Assembly: GCA_018881555.1 (NCBI GenBank)
Contig: JACAXG010000012.1
Coordinates: forward strand, 7,552,087-7,616,086
Source of the DNA: Amblyornis subalaris
Lineage: Eukaryota > Chordata > Aves > Passeriformes > Ptilonorhynchidae
Length of the DNA stretch: 64,000 nt
Direction of reading: 5' to 3'
The stretch's first letter is position 1. Each line of letters opens with the position of its first letter. The position numbers and the translations under genes were made by a program. A model generated the notes under the pieces. It worked only from the letters and a program-made list of their open reading frames with translations. It was not told the DNA's origin and made no database searches. Positions 60,201 through 64,000 of this stretch are shown piece after piece.

Positions 60201-63087
60201 GGGTTTCACCCACTTGTCCTGTTTTGCTGGAGACACCTGAATTGCAGAGAGCTGAGCTCCAGCCCCTCTCACTCAGGCTGTCCTCATCTGGTACCAACAG
60301 TCTAATTTGGGCACCAGTCTGACCTGAAATTAGGATCAAGCCTAGGATTTTCCTTAGCTAGGTCCCACTGAACTGCGATGGCCTTGCAGGGCAATGGAGA
60401 AGTTTCAAGGTCAGGGTAGAACTGTGTTTCTGCTCCTGAGTTCATTCGTTGGGGAATAGCTGGAGCAAGCTGGAGGCTGACACCTCTGTTCACATGACAG
60501 TTCCCCTCCAACTGGTTCAGTTGCAAGGACTCACAGGGTGTTCCTGGTATCCGGCGTGAGGAAGGGGCTAGCAGCTTCTGAGTGGTGGGTGATGTTGGTG
60601 GTATCAGCCTAGCGGGTAGCATGTGTGTGAAAGCTGGAGAGACAGGGAGGGGATGACGAGGTGTGGAAGGATTGACTGTATTTTCATTGTTTCGAGACTT
60701 TGCCCTTTCCAAGAAAAATAATCTGCAGCTTGAATATTTTTCTTTGCTGGAGGGGGTGGACATGTGTGCAAACGAGGTGTGAATTTTTATGAGAAGGTGT
60801 GAAAGTGCGTACATGAGTGAAGTGTGAATTACACGTCTATTTGTACATTGATGTCGACAAGTCAGTGAATTTCTTCTTTCCACGTGAATGTCTCTTTCTC
60901 TCCCTCCCAACAAACCCACATAAACACGTGTGGGCAAATATGCCTTCCTGAGAGAAGATATTTGTGCAAGAATGTAGGTTTGTAAATGTTTGTGTGTTGA
61001 GCAAGCTCTCCTGTGGAACAAAACCAGATGTTTTTTGGTATTCTCAGCTCTTCATGGCAGTGTTGCATTTTTTCCCCTCGTATTTTTCAGGATACTTACA
61101 GGATTATTTTAAGAAAAAGGGAAGGCTGCAGATCTGCCTTTGGGTGTGTGCGAAGAAAGTTATTTTGAAGAATGAATGTGTGAGAGGGCATGAAAAACAT
61201 GGGTGAAACTGTNTTTTCATGGAAAAGAAAGCCTTGCTGCCCCATGAAGGGCCCTCCTGTTGCCCTTGTTTTTGCACAGGACATGTGCATTTTCTGCGGG
61301 CAGCATGCAGGCAACAGGTTGTTTATTCAAAGTGCTTTTTTTCTAGGAAGCATTGCTGCTGCTGGGTCCTGCCTCACTCCTGCTGCTCCCCTTGGCTCTG
61401 GCAAGAGGGCAGTTTGAAGACAGGCTGGGGTGTCCCTCCCAAGAGAGGGTGGACTTGTGATCGCCCGGCAGGGGACACCCCTGGGGCCTGGCAGACCCCA
61501 TGGCAGAGGAACAGAGCCAGACCTGCAGCATGGGGCTGAAGCCACACAATCTGCACTGCTTTGCTTCTCCTGGGTGGTCCTGGGGCTTTGCAGTGAGTGC
61601 TGCTGTGAAGGGACAGGAACATCCCTCAGGACCAAGGCAATGGGGAACACTCTGGAAACCCTTGGCTCACAGAGCTGCTGGGATGTGTGGTTACTCTCCT
61701 ATATCAAGGGTGATGCTCCTCTGTGCTTTGGCTCCCTTGGGTGTATGGGATGTGCTGCAGGCCCCATCTCAGGGCATGCGCATGTCAGCTTTGGGAAAAC
61801 CCNCTTGTACCCTCCTGCATGTCTAGGGTCCTCTGGGGCTGTGGGGAAACTGTGGGGATAACCTGACAGTGGGGACCCCATGAGGTGTGTGCATCCCAGA
61901 TTGTACCCCATTGCTTATTGCCAGGGAGGGGAAGGACTTTGCACAATGCAGGACCAAGGTCACCCTGTATGCCTGCCAGCCTGCCCTATGGAGGAGCTTA
62001 GGGTTTTGTTGGGTTTTGCCCATTTTGGTAGTTTTTGTGTGTTTTGCTGGGAATGAAGAGGCAATGTTGTCTTCCAGGGGTAGCCGTTACAGCCTGTGGG
62101 CCTGTGTGATGAGGCAGGGGTGTGGCAGGGGAGTAGGGGCAGCAGGATACACACGATGGGGGCCCCATGGAGAAAGGGACTTTGTTGGGATTTGTAGCGC
62201 GTTATCAAGTGACCCGTTGATGCAGATTTTCTTCCCAGCAGGTAATGCAATAATAAATTTGATTTGCAGCATTCATGAGATTAAATGTTTTTTTGATTAT
62301 GAAATCACCCTCTAGGGCCTGTTCTAGCCCAAAGCTGAGAAAGCTTCCTCTGCTCACCACGCAGCCATTGCCAGCCATTTGTGGGCTAATCCCACAAAAC
62401 CACTGCTGATTATCTGTGTCTGCAGCTCCAGTGGCTGGGTTAGCTTGCAAGTCTGCTGACTTGGGTTTCTTGGGGCAGGCAGCTTGGGGATGGAGAGCAC
62501 AGCAAGCGGAGTGGGGCTTTCGTGGCTGGGCCCAGGAAGGACAGATGCTGTCCTTAGCTCTGCCATACAGAACGGGTGGGCCTGGGCTCACCATCATCCC
62601 TGACATGCCTCAGTTTCCTTCCCTGGGAACAGCAAAGCTTTCTGCCCTCCTGCAGCTGGATTGAGTTTGTAGTGTCCAAATTCTGATGTCTCTTGAGCAG
62701 CTGTGGGAGACTGCCACAGAGCAGCTTGCAGAGGAGGCAAAAGAATGGATAAAATGAGGCAGCTCCAGATGATCTGATATCAATCTGTCTCTTACTTTAT
62801 GGCTCTGTAATTGCCTTGGCAAGAGCATTCATTTCTCTTTTCCGGTCTGTGTGAAATGCGGTGTGTAAGTGTGGCAGGAGGTGGAGAGGAAAGGAGTATG
62901 TTTGTTCTGCAGAATAATTGTCCTTGCCCAGAGATTAATATCGAATATTAGAGTACCAAAGGGATGTCAATGGCCTGGAGAATGGTCTGTATCAGACCAC
63001 CCCTATCAGTGGTCCAGAGAGACCTGCTGTGCACTCCTGATGCCCAGAACCTGTTTCAATGCCTTGTTCCCTTCTGTGTCTCTGCAG

Positions 63088-63265
63088 CTCAGCCATGCGG
63101 GGGTCGCCTGAACTCCAAGGATGCCGGGTACATCACCTCCCCAGGGTACCCCAATGACTATCCCTCCCACCAGAACTGTGAATGGGTCATCTACGCCCCT
63201 GAATCCAACCAGAAGATTATCCTCAACTTCAACCCTCACTTTGAAATTGAAAAACATGACTGCAA
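63088..63265 (+). CDS. NRP2: NRP2 coding exon 2 (start of CUB a1 domain)
   Basis: The exon supplies the last two bases of codon 25 (Ala), residues 26-83, and two bases of codon 84 (Lys). The peptide starts QPCGGRLNSKDAGYITSPGY and contains NDYPSHQNCEW, QKIILNFNPHFEIE and KHDC. It differs from human NRP2 at only a few sites. Cys28, Cys55 and Cys83 occupy the positions of the conserved CUB disulfide residues (28-55, and 83 with a partner in the next exon). NRP1 is excluded because its segment reads differently (for example FNPHFDLE rather than FNPHFEIE). This is the first half of CUB domain a1, which with a2 contributes to semaphorin binding. The acceptor is CTCTGCAG and the donor is GTAAGA at 63266, giving phases 1 and 2. 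The exon has no N and no frame disruption. Confidence 0.97.
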
Positions 63266-64000
63266 GTAAGAGCTTTCCTCTTTCTCTCTAGTACATAGTT
63301 ACTTCCTCTTCCTGCTTTTGCCTAGTGGTATGGGTCTCATGCTTCCTTGCACTTGAAATTAAGCATCATCCTGAGTTCCTGTAGTGCTGCATCTCCTTGC
63401 CTTTCAGGAGCAAGGGTTGCCTCTNCTGACTGTGAGGTTGTAAGATGCTGCTTTGGACACATAGGATGAGCCTACTCTGCATTGAGCTGGTAGTTCTTAA
63501 CTCAGTCTGATACCACCTGAAAGCAAGCCCTAACTGGCTCTCAGCCTGACCTCGACTTTGGTTACAAGGCCACTTGTTTTTTTGTGTGGTGGTCAAGGTG
63601 GCCTCACTGTTCTTTTAAACCATGCTGGGAGAGCAGAGCAATTTCCTGGTGTGTAGCTAGGCAAAGGTATGGCAGAGAGAGCCCTNGGGCTGGAGACACA
63701 GGTTTGGGCCATGTGAGGCTGGAGGCCTAGTGGTCTGAGCTGTTTGGGCTGGGTCTGACTTCCCAGAGTGCTTTTTCTGCTGTATTTGGTAAACTGGGCG
63801 GGTNGTTTTGCCTTTTTTTTTTTCCTTTTTCTTCTAAGAAGGGATTCAGAACTAGATGTCTGGGAAAAACAATTAACAACTAGTAAAGAATAATTAATGG
63901 CATCAAAGGGCACCGTAAAAGGCTGAGTTAATAACATGGTCTCAGCAGACATATAAACCTGTGGGTTTAATCTGGAATCCACAACCAGCTACAGGGATGC
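63266..64000 (+). other. NRP2: NRP2 intron 2 (5' part)
   Basis: The intron starts GTAAGAGC, a near-consensus donor. It has a T-rich tract near 63815-63836 and three N positions (63425, 63686 and 63804). I see no further exon before the window ends. The continuation of CUB a1 (after Cys83-Lys84) must lie beyond 64000. Confidence 0.9.

Larger units (their letters stand above)
51262..63087 (+). other. NRP2: NRP2 intron 1
   Basis: This phase-1 intron runs from GTAAGG at 51262 to TCTGTGTCTCTGCAG at 63087. The first kilobase is still fairly GC-rich, continuing the promoter domain. It contains the 18-bp minisatellite, the 32-base C run, a CA microsatellite and CR1-like and palindromic relics, listed separately. 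From 60.3 to 61.2 kb there are degenerate GTGTGAA-type words, and a 239-codon open frame on the minus strand that I consider non-coding. No alternative first exon of NRP2 could be recognised. The intron may contain enhancers, but none can be named by eye. Confidence 0.93.

Noticed and set aside
62605..62625. MIR/L2-like words (TGCCTCAGTTTCC)
   Set aside because: A single 13-base match with no flanking blocks in the right order.
1..64000. CRISPR arrays, tRNA or rRNA genes, intact transposons or retroviral genes
   Set aside because: No repeat-spacer pattern, no tRNA B-box-like GGTTCGAATCC in context, no rRNA blocks, no long terminal repeat pairs and no polymerase or transposase frames were seen on either strand.

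Overview
This is vertebrate nuclear DNA, almost certainly from a bird or a close sauropsid relative. Two orthologues with introns can be read. Interspersed repeats are few and heavily decayed. One short piece resembles the 3' end of a CR1 element, and several relics resemble amniote-wide repeat families. About fifty isolated single N bases look like unresolved consensus calls in a draft assembly. There is no bacterial, phage or plasmid content, and only about 600 of the 64,000 bases are recognisable protein-coding sequence.

Layout, all on the + strand. Positions 1-24872 are intron, the last intron of PARD3B (Par-3-like polarity protein). Positions 24873-25227 are the terminal PARD3B coding exon, ending in a stop codon. 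A long probable 3' untranslated region follows, to a good poly(A) signal at 29523-29528. From about 29.55 to 50.4 kb is intergenic DNA with no recognisable gene. A strong CpG island at about 50.38-51.13 kb leads into the first coding exon of NRP2 (neuropilin-2) at 51189-51261. NRP2 intron 1 is 51262-63087, coding exon 2 is 63088-63265, and the window ends inside intron 2.

The two genes do not form one pathway. PARD3B is a cytoplasmic scaffold of cell polarity and junctions. NRP2 is a single-pass receptor for class 3 semaphorins and VEGF family ligands. Their tail-to-head adjacency is the known PARD3B-NRP2 synteny of tetrapods. It mirrors the PARD3-NRP1 pair, so this is one half of an ancient duplicated block.

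The non-coding sequence holds an isolated small CpG islet within the PARD3B intron (15.40-15.60 kb), a promoter tract able to form G-quadruplexes, a T-rich tract just before the NRP2 start codon, an 18-bp minisatellite, a 32-base C homopolymer, a CA microsatellite and several old palindromic or L2-like repeat relics. I found no convincing undescribed system. The most interesting leads are regulatory: the intronic CpG islet, the NRP2 leader, and candidate conserved elements around 15.6, 32.5, 35.5 and 47.5 kb.
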